Source of the DNA: Hyphomicrobiales bacterium
GTDB lineage: Bacteria; Pseudomonadota; Alphaproteobacteria; Rhizobiales; Beijerinckiaceae
Length of the DNA: 6,000 nt
NCBI GenBank assembly: GCA_003567055.1
Contig: PXAW01000141.1
Coordinates: forward strand, 1-6,000
Direction: 5' to 3'
Below the pieces are notes generated by a model. The model searched no databases and had not been told where the DNA came from. It saw only the letters and a program-made list of their open reading frames with translations. Position 1 is the first letter of the stretch. Each line of letters starts with the position of its first letter. A program made the position numbers and the translations under genes. Positions 1 through 5,691 of the stretch are shown here, piece by piece.

Positions 1-1
1 G

Positions 2-250
2 GTGATCGAGGCGCCGTTCGACGAGTCGCTGGACGCCGAGGAAACCGAGGGAGAATTCCACCCCGTCGTCATCCACGAGGAAACCAAGTCGTTGAAAAAA
101 CAGTCGGTGAGCGAGGCCGTGATCGAACTTGATTTGACAGGAGCCCCCTGTTTGGTGTTTCAGCATGCGGGAAGCGGGCGGATCAATATCGTCTACCGCC
201 GTACCGACGGGGCGATCGGCTGGATCGATCCCCCGGCGGAGCAGTCATGA
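2..250 (+). CDS. hpf: Ribosome hibernation promoting factor, long form (C-terminal part only)
   Basis: This is the 3' end of a gene that begins before the window; the reading frame is open from the first bases, so the GTG at position 2 is not claimed as a start. The last ~50 residues match the C-terminal domain of long-form HPF/RaiA proteins: a KSLKKQSVSEAV segment, then a beta-rich stretch with LVFQHAGSGRINIVYRRTDG and the closing GWIDP. In the family this domain dimerises and holds two 70S ribosomes together as inactive 100S particles in stationary phase, while the missing N-terminal domain binds the small-subunit decoding region. The acidic stretch before it (DAEETEGE) fits the variable linker. 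The position just ahead of ptsN matches the known alphaproteobacterial rpoN-hpf-ptsN neighbourhood, though rpoN is outside the window. The assignment is firm on family; nothing can be said about the N-terminus. Confidence 0.86.
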   Translation: MIEAPFDESLDAEETEGEFHPVVIHEETKSLKKQSVSEAVIELDLTGAPCLVFQHAGSGRINIVYRRTDGAIGWIDPPAEQS

Positions 251-266
251 GGCCGTGATCGGCCTC
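249..266 (+). other. Intercistronic hairpin overlapping the hpf stop codon
   Basis: GAGGCCG (249-255) and CGGCCTC (260-266) are exact complements around a 4-nt TGAT loop, giving a 7-bp GC-rich stem that starts inside the hpf TGA. No T-run follows, so it is not a standard intrinsic terminator. It could stabilise the 3' end of an hpf message or separate hpf and ptsN translation. Function is inferred only. Confidence 0.4.
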
Positions 267-290
267 ACCGAAACATCAGGGGGCTCCCAC

Positions 291-368
291 ATGACGCAAA
301 GCGTGATTCTGCGCGGTCATGGGCGCGCCCCCGTCGTGACAGAGCCTGATGAACGTCATGCTTCTTGA
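291..368 (+). CDS. Possible 25-codon upstream ORF overlapping the ptsN start
   Basis: An ATG at 291 opens a 25-codon frame beginning MTQSVILRGHGRAP and ending at a TGA (366-368) inside the first codons of ptsN, so the two frames overlap by 20 nt. AGGGGG at 278-283 lies 7 nt before the ATG, a far better ribosome binding site than the one before ptsN. The peptide resembles nothing I recognise and has no run of a single amino acid as in attenuator leaders. It may be a small coupling ORF that delivers ribosomes to ptsN, or chance. A frameshift that once joined it to ptsN is less likely, because PtsN already has a normal N-terminus. Confidence 0.3.
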   Translation: MTQSVILRGHGRAPVVTEPDERHAS

Positions 369-819
369 GATCCTGTCGTCCGAAGCCGTGATTCCGGCCC
401 TCAAGGCCAACGGCAAGAAACAAGCGCTCCAGGAAATCAGCGCCCACGCGGCCCGTCTCACCGGGCTCGAGGCGCATGAGATCTTCGAGACGCTGCTCCA
501 GCGTGAGCGCCTCGGCTCGACCGGGATCGGGGAAGGCATCGCCATTCCCCATGGCAAGCTGGCTGATATCGACAAGCTCTTCGGCCTCGTCGCGCGCCTC
601 GAAAAGCCCATCGATTTCGAGGCGATCGACGGGATGCCGGTCGATTTCCTGTTCCTGCTGCTGGCCCCCGAGGCCGCCGGTGCGGATCATCTCAAGGCGC
701 TCGCGCGCATCGCCCGGGTGCTGCGCCACCCCGGTGTGCTCGAGCGGCTGCGCGCGGCGACCGACGGGGACGCGATCTATGCCGTGCTGATGGAGAACTC
801 GGCCCCGCAGGCGGCCTGA
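349..819 (+). CDS. ptsN: PTS IIA-like nitrogen regulatory protein PtsN (EIIA-Ntr)
   Basis: A 156-residue cytoplasmic protein with a complete IIA domain of the mannitol/fructose type. The phosphorylatable histidine is H68 in GIAIPHGK, preceded by the family signature LLQRERLGSTGIGEG; a second conserved histidine is H114 in GADHLKALARIARVLR. EIIA-Ntr receives phosphate from the PtsP-NPr chain and, instead of carrying sugar, regulates potassium transport, nitrogen and carbon metabolism by protein contacts. Length is normal for the family. The start at ATG 349 has a weak AGAG at 341-344; ATG 358 (MLLEIL) is an alternative that removes three residues. It follows hpf by about 100 bp on the same strand, the arrangement known in alphaproteobacteria, and converges with ruvX, whose end lies 24 bp further on. 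No terminator with a T-run is seen between them. Confidence 0.93.
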   Translation: MNVMLLEILSSEAVIPALKANGKKQALQEISAHAARLTGLEAHEIFETLLQRERLGSTGIGEGIAIPHGKLADIDKLFGLVARLEKPIDFEAIDGMPVDFLFLLLAPEAAGADHLKALARIARVLRHPGVLERLRAATDGDAIYAVLMENSAPQAA

Positions 820-843
820 GGCTGGAAAGCCGGCGCGGCGCCC

Positions 844-1398
844 TCATTCCCGGTCCGGGTCATCCCCTGCTGCGTCTTGCGCGCCGTATTGCCCCGCGCC
901 TTCCTGCTGCGCATCGTCTGCCTGCGTGCGGGCATCTTCGAGCAGGTTCAGCCGGTCTATCGCGCCTTGCAGGATATAGCTCGCGGCGAGCTTGTCGACG
1001 AGCTGGCCGCGCCGCGCCCGCGAGGCATCCGCTTCGAGCAGGGTGCGCGTCACCGCCATGGTGGAGAGCCGCTCGTCCCAGCCCACGACCGGGCAGGCGA
1101 TCACGCCTTCGAGATTGCGCATGAAGCTCTGCGTGGATTGCGCGCGCGGGCCGGCGCTGCCATCCATGTTGAGCGGCAGGCCGACGACGATGGCCGCCAC
1201 TTCGAAACGCTTCACGATCTTCGCGATTTCCGCCGCATCCTTCGTGAATTTGCCGCGCTTGAGCGTCTCCAGCGGCGAGGCGATGCGCCGCTCGACATCC
1301 GAGAGCGCGAGACCGATGGTCTTGGTGCCCAGATCGATGCCGATCAGACGCCCGTAACGCGGCAGCTTGCCGACGAGCCCTTCGAGCGCCACTGTCAT
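844..1398 (-). CDS. ruvX: YqgF/RuvX family putative pre-16S rRNA nuclease
   Basis: A 184-residue protein of the RNase H-like YqgF fold, needed in studied bacteria for maturation of the 16S rRNA 5' end and earlier described as a putative Holliday junction resolvase. Visible motifs are [17 protein letters not shown] with catalytic D22, the VGLPLNMDG loop (72-80), the GWDERLST segment with E109, and [12 protein letters not shown] with D135, so all three expected acidic residues are present. The core ends near residue 152; the last ~30 residues (rich in D, Q, A and G) are a low-complexity tail beyond the usual domain of about 140-160 residues. The ATG at 1398 is supported by GGAG eight bases upstream on the minus strand. 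It is transcribed toward ptsN and diverges from the UPF0173 hydrolase gene. In many relatives ruvX sits near gatCA; those genes are not seen here. Confidence 0.93.
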   Translation of the reverse strand: MTVALEGLVGKLPRYGRLIGIDLGTKTIGLALSDVERRIASPLETLKRGKFTKDAAEIAKIVKRFEVAAIVVGLPLNMDGSAGPRAQSTQSFMRNLEGVIACPVVGWDERLSTMAVTRTLLEADASRARRGQLVDKLAASYILQGAIDRLNLLEDARTQADDAQQEGAGQYGAQDAAGDDPDRE

Positions 1399-1577
1399 GG
1401 GAGCCGCTCCGCGCGGGCCGAATCAGAACCTGCGCAGTCGGATGAAACGCAAGCCTTGCTGTGGCGTTGCGCAGGATGAGGCGGTGACGGGCGGGTACGG
1501 GCGGGCATCACGTTCTGTCCGGAAAAGAAAAGGCGCTGCGCCGCTTCTTTAAGTCAAACACGGAGGATAAGCGAGCC
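1399..1577. other. Divergent intergenic region between ruvX and the UPF0173 hydrolase gene
   Basis: These 179 bp must carry the promoters of both flanking genes, but I cannot place convincing -35/-10 boxes. It holds a nearly perfect 10-bp direct repeat (ACGGGCGGGT 1487-1496, ACGGGCGGGC 1497-1506). It also holds an imperfect dyad: AAAGAA 1524-1529 pairs with TTCTTT 1545-1550, enclosing GGCG/CGCC around a 3-nt loop. The dyad would lie in the 5' leader of the plus-strand gene, or act as an operator. No small gene is apparent. Confidence 0.4.
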
Positions 1578-2285
1578 ATGAAGATCACCTGGTACGGCCA
1601 TTCGGCCTTTCGCCTCGCATTCGGCGACAACAACGTCCTGATCGATCCCTTCTTCACCGGCAATCCCGCTTTCGAGGGCGACGTGGAGAAGGCAGGCGAG
1701 GGTGCGAGCCACATCCTCATTACCCATGGCCATGGCGACCATGTCGGCGATGCCCCGGCCATCGCGCAGCGCACGGGGGCGAAGATCGTCACCAGTTTTG
1801 AATTGTGCATGTATCTGGCCAAGCAGGGTATCGAGAATTTCGATCCGATGAATCTCGGCGGCACCACCGATCAGGGCGGCTTCCGCGTCACCATGGTGCG
1901 TGCCGATCACTCCGCCGGCATGGTGGAGACGGATGTGAACTTCCCGCTCGGCCCCGCAGCCGGCGTGATCGTCAAGGCGCCGGGCGAACCGACCGTCTAT
2001 CACATGGGTGATACCGATATCTTCGGCGACATGGCCCTGATCGCCGAACTGCACCAGCCCGACGTGGTCATCGTTCCGATCGGCGACCGTTTCACCATGG
2101 ATGCGAAGACGGCCGCGCTGGCGATGAAGCGGTATTTTTCGCGGGCGAAGGTGGCGATTCCCTGCCATTACGGCTCGTTCCCGATCATCGCGCAGGATGC
2201 CGACGGCTTCGTCGCCGCGATGGAGGGCAGCGGCATCCAGGTTGTGGTTCCGCAAAAAAACATGCCGGTGCGGATAGACAATTAA
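1578..2285 (+). CDS. UPF0173 family metal-dependent hydrolase (metallo-beta-lactamase fold)
   Basis: A 235-residue cytoplasmic protein that is full length for the UPF0173 family. It starts [11 protein letters not shown], typical of the family, with conserved H8. The metal-binding signature of the beta-lactamase fold is HGHGDH (H50, H52, D54, H55). Further expected ligands are H111 in ADHSAG, D145 in HMGDTD and H197 in IPCHYGSFP, so a two-metal site looks intact. The substrate of this family is not established, so no reaction is claimed. The ATG at 1578 has a strong GGAGG (1562-1566) 11 bases before it. No signal peptide or membrane segment is present. The gene stands alone after a divergent region and is followed by a CtrA-type regulatory region. 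Low-numbered family members lie near gat/pyr or ruvX genes in alphaproteobacteria, which agrees with the ruvX neighbour. Confidence 0.93.
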   Translation: MKITWYGHSAFRLAFGDNNVLIDPFFTGNPAFEGDVEKAGEGASHILITHGHGDHVGDAPAIAQRTGAKIVTSFELCMYLAKQGIENFDPMNLGGTTDQGGFRVTMVRADHSAGMVETDVNFPLGPAAGVIVKAPGEPTVYHMGDTDIFGDMALIAELHQPDVVIVPIGDRFTMDAKTAALAMKRYFSRAKVAIPCHYGSFPIIAQDADGFVAAMEGSGIQVVVPQKNMPVRIDN

Positions 2286-2291
2286 CGCCCG

Positions 2292-2299
2292 TTAACCAT
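2292..2299 (+). promoter_or_regulatory. Possible CtrA half-site (TTAACCAT)
   Basis: TTAACCAT lies 6 bp after the UPF0173 hydrolase stop codon. TTAA followed by CCAT is a described CtrA half-site form in alphaproteobacteria. A further TTAA at 2282-2285 overlaps the stop codon but is spaced by 6 rather than 7 bases, so this is not a full box. It gains weight only from the perfect full box 50 bp further on. Confidence 0.35.
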
Positions 2300-2312
2300 A
2301 ATCGGCAATCGT

Positions 2313-2345
2313 GACTGGCGCAGATGCGACAATCTGCGCATAGTC
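2313..2345. promoter_or_regulatory. Perfect 8-bp dyad, possible operator or hairpin
   Basis: GCGCAGAT (2318-2325) and ATCTGCGC (2332-2339) are exact inverted repeats around the 6-nt loop GCGACA. An outer pair, GACT (2313-2316) and AGTC (2342-2345), extends the stem past a small internal loop of 1 and 2 bases. It lies between the hydrolase gene and the CtrA-type box. No T-run follows, so a terminator is unlikely. It could be an operator for a dimeric regulator or an RNA 3'-end stabiliser. Confidence 0.45.
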
Positions 2346-2349
2346 CGCG

Positions 2350-2365
2350 TTAACACTTGATTAAC
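2350..2365. promoter_or_regulatory. CtrA-type binding site TTAA-N7-TTAAC
   Basis: TTAA at 2350-2353, seven bases (CACTTGA), then TTAAC at 2361-2365 exactly fit the full CtrA consensus known from Caulobacter and other alphaproteobacteria. It is 15 bp upstream of the proposed GTG start at 2381. In CtrA-activated promoters the box overlaps the -35 region; here that would put the transcript start inside the coding region. The site therefore fits repression, or a start further downstream. Binding is inferred from sequence alone. Confidence 0.55.
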
Positions 2366-2380
2366 CTTAAGGGTGCGCGG

Positions 2381-3106
2381 GTGATTGCCGATTCGACGCC
2401 GGATTCCGGACAAAACGCCAAAAGACACAGCATTGCCATCGATGAACGGGCGATCTCGCAGGTCGGCTGGCTGACTCTTGATCTCAGCGCGACGCGGGGT
2501 ATCCCCCTGGGCGATTCGGCGCATATTCCCTCGGGCCCCCCAGTGCAGCCGGGTGACACCGCATCGGGCGCGGTTGCTGCCGATGATGCCGATGTCGTCC
2601 TGCCGCTCGGCGCGCGCGAAATGGCGGCTGCGGCGATGCTGCGCGCGGTCCAGGCGCAGTCCGGCACCGATGCGGCTGAGGCCGGGCAGGGCGAAGACGC
2701 CACCCGGCGGGCATGGCGTCTCGCCCGCGAGGCCCGTGCGCTCGCCAGAGCACGCGGGCAACTCCCGCAGGGCCGGGCCGGGGGCGCAATGCATCCCGCA
2801 GCGATTCCCGCGAGCGCGATCATCCCCGTCGGCGGTTCGGATCTGCAGGCTTTTACGCCGGCCCAGCCGTTTCCCCGCGACGACAAGGCCGCGAATGACA
2901 ATCGCGGGCGGATGCTGCTGATGACGGCGCTGCTCGTCGGCATCAGCGCCGGTTACGCCATGACGGCGAAGACCACCTCGCCTGCCCGCGAGGGCTTCGA
3001 CATCCCGGCCCCGCTGGCGCCGGAAGTCAGGGTTTCCCGGGCCATGCCGCTTCCCGGTGATGCCTCGCCAGCCGGCGCATTCGCGATTTTCCCCGCGCTG
3101 GTGTGA
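2381..3106 (+). CDS. Uncharacterised single-pass membrane protein, Ala/Pro-rich
   Basis: I do not recognise this 241-residue protein. GTG 2381 is chosen because AAGGG at 2369-2373 lies seven bases before it; a TTG at 2357 in the same frame would add eight residues but sits inside the CtrA-type box and lacks a good ribosome site. Residues 1-75 are polar and low in predicted structure. Residues ~78-130 (LGAREMAAAAMLRAVQAQ, then RRAWRLAREARALARARGQ) look helical, possibly a short coiled coil with a basic face. Residues ~131-170 are Pro/Gly-rich. One hydrophobic segment, about 178-196 (MLLMTALLVGISAGYAMTA), follows NDNRGR, suggesting a cytoplasmic N-terminus. A ~45-residue Pro-rich tail, PAREGFDIPAPLAPE onward, would be periplasmic. 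The CtrA-type box upstream suggests cell-cycle or envelope-related expression. A strong terminator follows 100 bp later. Codon use and GC content resemble the neighbours, so I take it as real. Confidence 0.7.
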   Translation: MIADSTPDSGQNAKRHSIAIDERAISQVGWLTLDLSATRGIPLGDSAHIPSGPPVQPGDTASGAVAADDADVVLPLGAREMAAAAMLRAVQAQSGTDAAEAGQGEDATRRAWRLAREARALARARGQLPQGRAGGAMHPAAIPASAIIPVGGSDLQAFTPAQPFPRDDKAANDNRGRMLLMTALLVGISAGYAMTAKTTSPAREGFDIPAPLAPEVRVSRAMPLPGDASPAGAFAIFPALV

Positions 3107-3209
3107 TCCGCACGGGGCGGAATGCCGTAACGCATCTGAAGCTCGCGTAATCCGGGCTTCTCTTCCCCGTACGGTGATCTCCTTCCCCCATCGTGATCAC
3201 CGCACCATC
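3107..3209. other. Intergenic 3' region of the membrane-protein gene
   Basis: This is the gap between the membrane-protein stop codon and its terminator. It contains CGGTGAT (3172-3178) paired with ATCACCG (3196-3202) across 17 bases, and the 8-bp palindrome GTGATCAC (3193-3200). No ORF worth reporting is seen. Confidence 0.35.
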
Positions 3210-3243
3210 AAGGCCGCTCCATCCCCCGGAGCGGCCTTTTTTT
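3210..3243 (+). terminator. Intrinsic (Rho-independent) terminator
   Basis: AAGGCCGCTCC (3210-3220) and GGAGCGGCCTT (3228-3238) form a perfect 11-bp stem with the 7-nt loop ATCCCCC, followed by seven T residues (3237-3243). The T-run is on the plus strand, so it ends transcription of the membrane-protein gene. Read from the other strand it is followed only by TTGATGG, so it should be a weak terminator at best for the converging hisG transcript, whose stop codon lies 28 bp away. Confidence 0.93.
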
Positions 3244-3271
3244 CGCGCAGGGTATCATCAGCCGGGGGCGT

Positions 3272-4249
3272 TCAAAGCGCCGGAAGCCGTTTCTCGAGGC
3301 GGGCCTGGAGCGGATTATGCGCGCGGAAGACGTAGTCGAGGCTGCGCACGGTCATGTCGCGCGCGCCGGCGGCGGCCAGCGCATCGGTGATGGCGAAGAC
3401 GTGCCCGACCTCGCAATGCATCACGAGTTCCGCCGCATCGGGTGCCGAAAGCAGATGCACCTCGAAGGCGTTCGCCGCTGCGGCGACGGCGGCGCGCAAC
3501 TCCGCCGGTACCTGCGTGCGGATTTCGCGCACACGACCGGCCTCCTCCTGCGCCGCGATCCGCGTCAGGATGGCGCGTGCCGCCGCCCGTGCGGCTTCGC
3601 TCCAGGGCGCGCGCAGGGAGGCGGCGAGATTGGCCTGCGAACGCAGGATCACCCCGTCATCGAGCACTTTCAGCGCATTCGCCGCCAGCGTCGCGCCGGT
3701 GGTGGTGATATCGACGATGATCTCCGCCGCTCCCGAAGCCGGCGCGCCCTCCGTCGCGCCGAGCGATTCGACGATGCGGTAATCGGCGATGCCGTGGCGG
3801 GCGAAGAAGCTGCGGGTCAGATTCACGTATTTGGTGGCGACGCGCATCTTGCGGCCCTGGCGGCTGCGCAGATCGACGGCGACGTCGTCGAGATCGGCCA
3901 TGCCCGAGACGTCGATCCAGGCCTGCGGGGCGGCGACCACGACATTGGCGTGGCCGAAGCCGAGCGGCGTGATCAGCGCGATCTCATTATCGGCATCGGG
4001 GGCCTGTTCGCGGATCAGATCCTCGCCCGTGACGCCGAAATGCACCTCGCCGCGGACCAGATGACCGACGATCTCGGAGGCCGAGAGGAAGGCGATTTCC
4101 ACCTCCGGCATACCCCTGACGCTGCCCCGATAGCCGCGCGAGCCGCGCGCCTTGGCGAATTCGAGCCCGGCGCGGGCGAAAAACGCGGTGACATTCTCCT
4201 GCAGGCGCCCCTTGGAAGGCACGGCGATGACGAGCGGTGCGGCACTCAT
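3272..4249 (-). CDS. hisG: ATP phosphoribosyltransferase catalytic subunit HisG
   Basis: HisG condenses ATP with PRPP to N1-(5-phosphoribosyl)-ATP, the first committed step of histidine synthesis, in the cytoplasm. The 325-residue protein shows the family's segments in order: IAVPSKGRL (8-16), [10 protein letters not shown] (70-79), RVATKYVN (136-143), [21 protein letters not shown] (161-181, split here by family usage) and the PRPP-binding loop [12 protein letters not shown] (180-191). The short-form core ends near residue 230; about 95 residues follow, ending [14 protein letters not shown]. As far as I recall, HisG of this length is usual in Bradyrhizobium/Methylobacterium-like bacteria and still pairs with HisZ. 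The ATG at 4249 overlaps the hisZ stop as ATGA, so translation is probably coupled and the two subunits are made together. No T-run terminator of its own is seen. Codons 299-311 have an inverted near-copy upstream of hisZ. Confidence 0.96.
   Translation of the reverse strand: MSAAPLVIAVPSKGRLQENVTAFFARAGLEFAKARGSRGYRGSVRGMPEVEIAFLSASEIVGHLVRGEVHFGVTGEDLIREQAPDADNEIALITPLGFGHANVVVAAPQAWIDVSGMADLDDVAVDLRSRQGRKMRVATKYVNLTRSFFARHGIADYRIVESLGATEGAPASGAAEIIVDITTTGATLAANALKVLDDGVILRSQANLAASLRAPWSEAARAAARAILTRIAAQEEAGRVREIRTQVPAELRAAVAAAANAFEVHLLSAPDAAELVMHCEVGHVFAITDALAAAGARDMTVRSLDYVFRAHNPLQARLEKRLPAL
3317..3355 (-). repeat. Inverted repeat copy 1 (inside hisG 3' end)
   Basis: On the minus strand these 39 bases encode [13 protein letters not shown], hisG codons 299-311. 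The same 39 bases recur in opposite orientation at 5463-5501 with three differences (36/39 identical). This copy is the functional coding one, because the frame is intact and the residues suit the HisG C-terminus. Confidence 0.8.
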
Positions 4250-5412
4250 GCGCTCTCTCCCTGAACGGATTCACCCGCTGACGCAGTGCCGGCGCGGCAG
4301 GCGGCAATGCGATCGAGCCAGAAGGCGCAGCCGATGGCCGGCAGGGGCCTGTCGGCATCGAGATGGCGCGCCAGCCGGTCGTAGCGCCCGCCACCGACGA
4401 CCGGCCTTGCCGCCGGATCGGGATCGGCGGCGATATCGAAGATGAACCCGGTATAATAATCGAGATTGCGCGCGAAATCGGCGCGGAAGGCGAGCTGCGC
4501 CGGATCGATGCCACGCGCCGCGAGAAAGCCGTTGCGTTCCTCGAACAGATCGAGCGCGGCCTCCATCGCCAGACCGGCATCGGCGGCCAGTGCGCGGATG
4601 GCGGAAGCTGCGGTGTCGGGATCGCCGGCGATGGCGAGATAGCGCCGCAGCACGGCCCGGGCTTCCGGCGCGACATCGCCGCCATTGCGGCCTGCGCGGT
4701 CGAGGAAACGCCGGGCGATATCACCGGCGCTGCGCCCTCCGACGGAACTGATCCCGGCGATCGAGAGCACATCCTCGACGAAGGCGCGCGCGGCTTTCGG
4801 GTCCTGTCCCTCAAGGGCGGCGAGCAGGCCCGCATGCCGGATCGTCCCGCTTTCGGCCTCCTCCGATTCCGCCGGCTCGGCCAGCGCGGCGAGGCCGTTG
4901 CCGGCGACGATGGCGCGCATCAGGCGCGCCCGCGCGGCGGCGGGGATGTCGAGGGCGGTGAGCAAGGCTTCGAGCAGGCCGACATCGCCCAGCGCGATCC
5001 GTTGCGGCACGATGCCCAGATGCGCCAGCGCTTCCGTGGCGAGACCGAGCATTTCGGCATCGGTGGCAGCGATGTCGCGGCGCCCGATCGATTCCACCCC
5101 GGCCTGCTGGAACTCCCCGGTCTCCCCCGCGCGCAGGCGAAAGACCGGGCCGCGATAGCAATATTGCGCCGGTGCCGCGTCGGTGCGTGACGCGGCAAGA
5201 TGCGCGCGGCAGACGGGGATGGTGTATTCCGGCCGCAGGCACAATTCGGTCCCGTTGGCGTCGAGGGTGACGAACATGCGCCGGCGCATCTCCTCGCCGG
5301 AGAGATCGAGAAACAGCTCCGCCGGCTGCAGCACCGGCGGCTCGATCGCCGTGTAGCCGGCGCCGGTAAACAGCGTCATGAGCATGTCGCCGGCGCGTAT
5401 CTGTTCGGACAT
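4246..5412 (-). CDS. hisZ: ATP phosphoribosyltransferase regulatory subunit HisZ
   Basis: HisZ is a histidyl-tRNA synthetase paralogue without tRNA-charging activity. It assembles with short-form HisG and is needed for activity and histidine feedback. The 388-residue protein keeps a class II synthetase fold: an N-terminal segment leading to [11 protein letters not shown] (24-34), a motif 2-like stretch [11 protein letters not shown] (59-69) with YCYRGPVFR (84-92), the HisRS-type [11 protein letters not shown] (315-325), GGGRYDRL (340-347) and a motif 3-like [11 protein letters not shown] (359-369). The HisRS C-terminal anticodon domain is missing; the protein stops just after motif 3. ATG 5412 is chosen because GGAAG lies about five bases upstream. 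The frame stays open to 5601, but the extra 63 codons are repeat-derived and not HisZ-like. It overlaps hisG by 4 bp. No hisS is seen upstream, where many relatives have it. Confidence 0.94.
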   Translation of the reverse strand: MSEQIRAGDMLMTLFTGAGYTAIEPPVLQPAELFLDLSGEEMRRRMFVTLDANGTELCLRPEYTIPVCRAHLAASRTDAAPAQYCYRGPVFRLRAGETGEFQQAGVESIGRRDIAATDAEMLGLATEALAHLGIVPQRIALGDVGLLEALLTALDIPAAARARLMRAIVAGNGLAALAEPAESEEAESGTIRHAGLLAALEGQDPKAARAFVEDVLSIAGISSVGGRSAGDIARRFLDRAGRNGGDVAPEARAVLRRYLAIAGDPDTAASAIRALAADAGLAMEAALDLFEERNGFLAARGIDPAQLAFRADFARNLDYYTGFIFDIAADPDPAARPVVGGGRYDRLARHLDADRPLPAIGCAFWLDRIAACRAGTASAGESVQGESA

Positions 5413-5462
5413 CGTCACTTCCGTTCTGGTCTCGTTGCCTCGCTTCCGGCCCGGTCGCGCAT

Positions 5463-5501
5463 ATGGCCGTGCGCAGCCTCGGCTACGTCTCCCGCGCGCA
5501 T
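5463..5501 (+). pseudogene. Inverted 39-bp fragment of the hisG 3' end
   Basis: Read on the plus strand these bases encode MAVRSLGYVSRAH, against [13 protein letters not shown] in HisG residues 299-311. Of 39 bases 36 match. The three differences are A-to-G, A-to-G and T-to-C relative to hisG, and all three change the amino acid. Similarity fades on the left side within about 15 bases and on the right where the 20-bp repeat array takes over. It lies about 50 bp upstream of hisZ in the opposite direction. In frame, the open reading continues through the repeats to a TGA at 5601-5603. It is best seen as a non-functional inverted duplication. Confidence 0.75.
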
Positions 5502-5623
5502 GGCTGCCCAAGGCTGCGCATGGCTGCCCAAGGCTGCGCATGGCTGCCCAAGGCTGCGCATGGCTGCCCAAGGCTGCGCATGACTGCTCAAGGCTGCCCA
5601 TGACTGCTCATGACTGCCCATGG
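5501..5623. repeat. Tandem repeat array, 20-bp unit (10-bp sub-periodicity)
   Basis: The unit TGGCTGCCCAAGGCTGCGCA occurs four times without a change (5501-5520, 5521-5540, 5541-5560, 5561-5580). A fifth, altered copy follows (5581-5600, TGACTGCTCAAGGCTGCCCA), then two 10-bp half units (TGACTGCTCA 5601-5610, TGACTGCCCA 5611-5620) and TGG. Each unit is itself two related 10-mers of the form tgGCTGCnCA. There is no spacer between units, so this is not a CRISPR. Degeneration is confined to the end away from hisZ. If the promoter at 5661-5691 is right, the array lies in the hisZ 5' leader RNA. Confidence 0.95.
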
Positions 5624-5660
5624 CGACGCCACCGCGAACCGACAGCCGCGCGCGGCGCAG

Positions 5661-5691
5661 CCTATAGCACGAAACCGTAAACGCAGTGCAA
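5661..5691 (-). promoter_or_regulatory. Candidate sigma-70 promoter for hisZG
   Basis: On the minus strand TTGCAC (complement of 5686-5691) is followed after 19 bases by TATAGG (complement of 5661-5666) with an extended TG one base before it (TGCTATAGG). The spacer is a little long, but the extended -10 may compensate. It points at hisZ and would give a leader of about 240 nt that includes the repeat array. This is a visual match only. Confidence 0.35.

Noticed and set aside
820..842. Terminator hairpins between ptsN and ruvX (GGCT-GGAA-AGCC and GGCG-CGG-CGCC)
   Set aside because: Stems of 4 bp with no T-run are expected by chance in such GC-rich DNA.
877..1479. Plus-strand open frame of 200 codons opposite ruvX
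   Set aside because: ruvX on the minus strand carries all family motifs; the opposite frame is Arg-rich shadow sequence.
1524..1550. Intrinsic terminator on the minus strand (GGCG/CGCC hairpin followed by TTTTCTTTT)
   Set aside because: The stem is only 4-5 bp and no minus-strand gene ends there; it lies upstream of ruvX and in the leader of a plus-strand gene.
3317..4264. Long plus-strand open frame opposite hisG (315 codons), and a similar one opposite hisZ at 4363-5190
   Set aside because: These are mirror frames typical of high-GC genes; hisG and hisZ on the minus strand have unmistakable family motifs, and the antisense products resemble nothing.
5413..5601. Longer HisZ with 63 extra N-terminal residues starting at 5601
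   Set aside because: The extension is translated from the tandem repeats and the hisG fragment, has no HisZ similarity, and ATG 5412 has a good ribosome binding site and a family-typical N-terminus.
5501..5623. CRISPR array
   Set aside because: Units are directly abutting 20-mers with 10-bp sub-periodicity and no spacers.
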